DNA of 64,000 nt from an uncultured Spirochaetota bacterium (lineage in GTDB: Bacteria; Spirochaetota; Spirochaetia; Treponematales; Treponemataceae). The notes below the pieces were generated by a model. That model worked only from the letters and a program-made list of their open reading frames with translations. It ran no database searches and was not told the DNA's origin. The stretch spans positions 58,399 through 122,398 of the forward strand of contig CALXMF010000007.1 of NCBI GenBank assembly GCA_944389415.1, given 5' to 3'. This document shows positions 63,897 through 64,000 of the stretch, piece by piece; the first letter of the stretch is position 1, and every line of letters starts with the position of its first letter. The position numbers were made by a program, and so were the translations under genes.

Positions 63897-64000
63897 GTCA
63901 TACAGATAATCTATAAGCCCAAACAAAAATGATAGTGTACAATAAAGTTCGCAATTTGGGGTAGAAAAAAGCCATTGAAAATTCCAAAATGTTAGTTACC

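Overview
The window looks like chromosomal DNA of a spirochaete, most probably a Treponema. The pointers are an archaeal-type UMP kinase, a run of cysS next to murB, an ECF sigma factor with its anti-sigma factor and a cyclic-nucleotide-binding protein (the same neighbourhood I recall from T. pallidum), many short lipoproteins, PilZ, PEGA and chemotaxis proteins, and a DNA polymerase III alpha subunit of the DnaE type. Base composition is moderately AT-rich with AT-rich gaps. I see no insertion sequence, prophage, integrase or CRISPR array. The saccharolytic gene block suggests a plant- or oligosaccharide-using commensal rather than T. pallidum itself.

Layout: 1-4.8 kb is a minus-strand dnaE-yggT-recG operon. 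5-7.5 kb is a three-gene sensory module (LuxR-type response regulator, ECF-S-like membrane protein, lipoprotein-like histidine kinase) with a G9 tract at the first gene junction. 8.5-11 kb holds rplM-rpsI-recX and an unusual HTH-receiver protein. 11-15.9 kb is a minus operon (ABC-F, nitroreductase, CYTH, DUF975-like, SppA). 16-18.7 kb has an AraC regulator, 44-bp tandem repeats and gdhA. 18.7-26.7 kb is a beta-glucoside uptake and hydrolysis operon (GH3, ABC substrate-binding protein, two permeases, GH1) under a divergent AraC regulator. 26.8-32.3 kb has metY, type I pullulanase, a BFD-like protein and an amylosucrase. 32.4-36.9 kb carries two unrecognised membrane proteins, DnaA-box-like repeats beside a 50-bp palindrome, a STAS protein and an SDR. 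37-41.9 kb is trmJ facing an operon of ctp, rsmE, a WecG/TagA glycosyltransferase and a sigma-54 activator without HTH. 42-48.6 kb has a diguanylate cyclase, an XRE regulator facing an exported DnaJ-type zinc-motif protein, tRNA-Gly(CCC), an ADP-ribosylglycohydrolase, a six-TM chemotaxis receptor and an exported ankyrin protein. 48.6-64 kb has PEGA, RadC, a glucosaminidase, UMP kinase, the sigma/anti-sigma/transglutaminase operon, cysS, murB, a double CNB protein, DUF192, TPR, PilZ, a phosphodiester glycosidase and rpsU.

The most notable signals are: (1) a recurring arrangement of a -10-like hexamer followed by exactly six bases and then the ATG, in at least seven genes, which suggests common leaderless transcription; (2) the poly-G tract that decides how the response regulator ends and couples to the next gene; (3) three paired DnaA-box-like repeats next to a 50-bp perfect palindrome; (4) an intrinsic terminator embedded in the signal-peptide codons of the phosphodiester glycosidase gene; (5) an exported protein with ten CxxCxGxG-like motifs and no J domain, divergent from an XRE gene with two operator-like palindromes between them.
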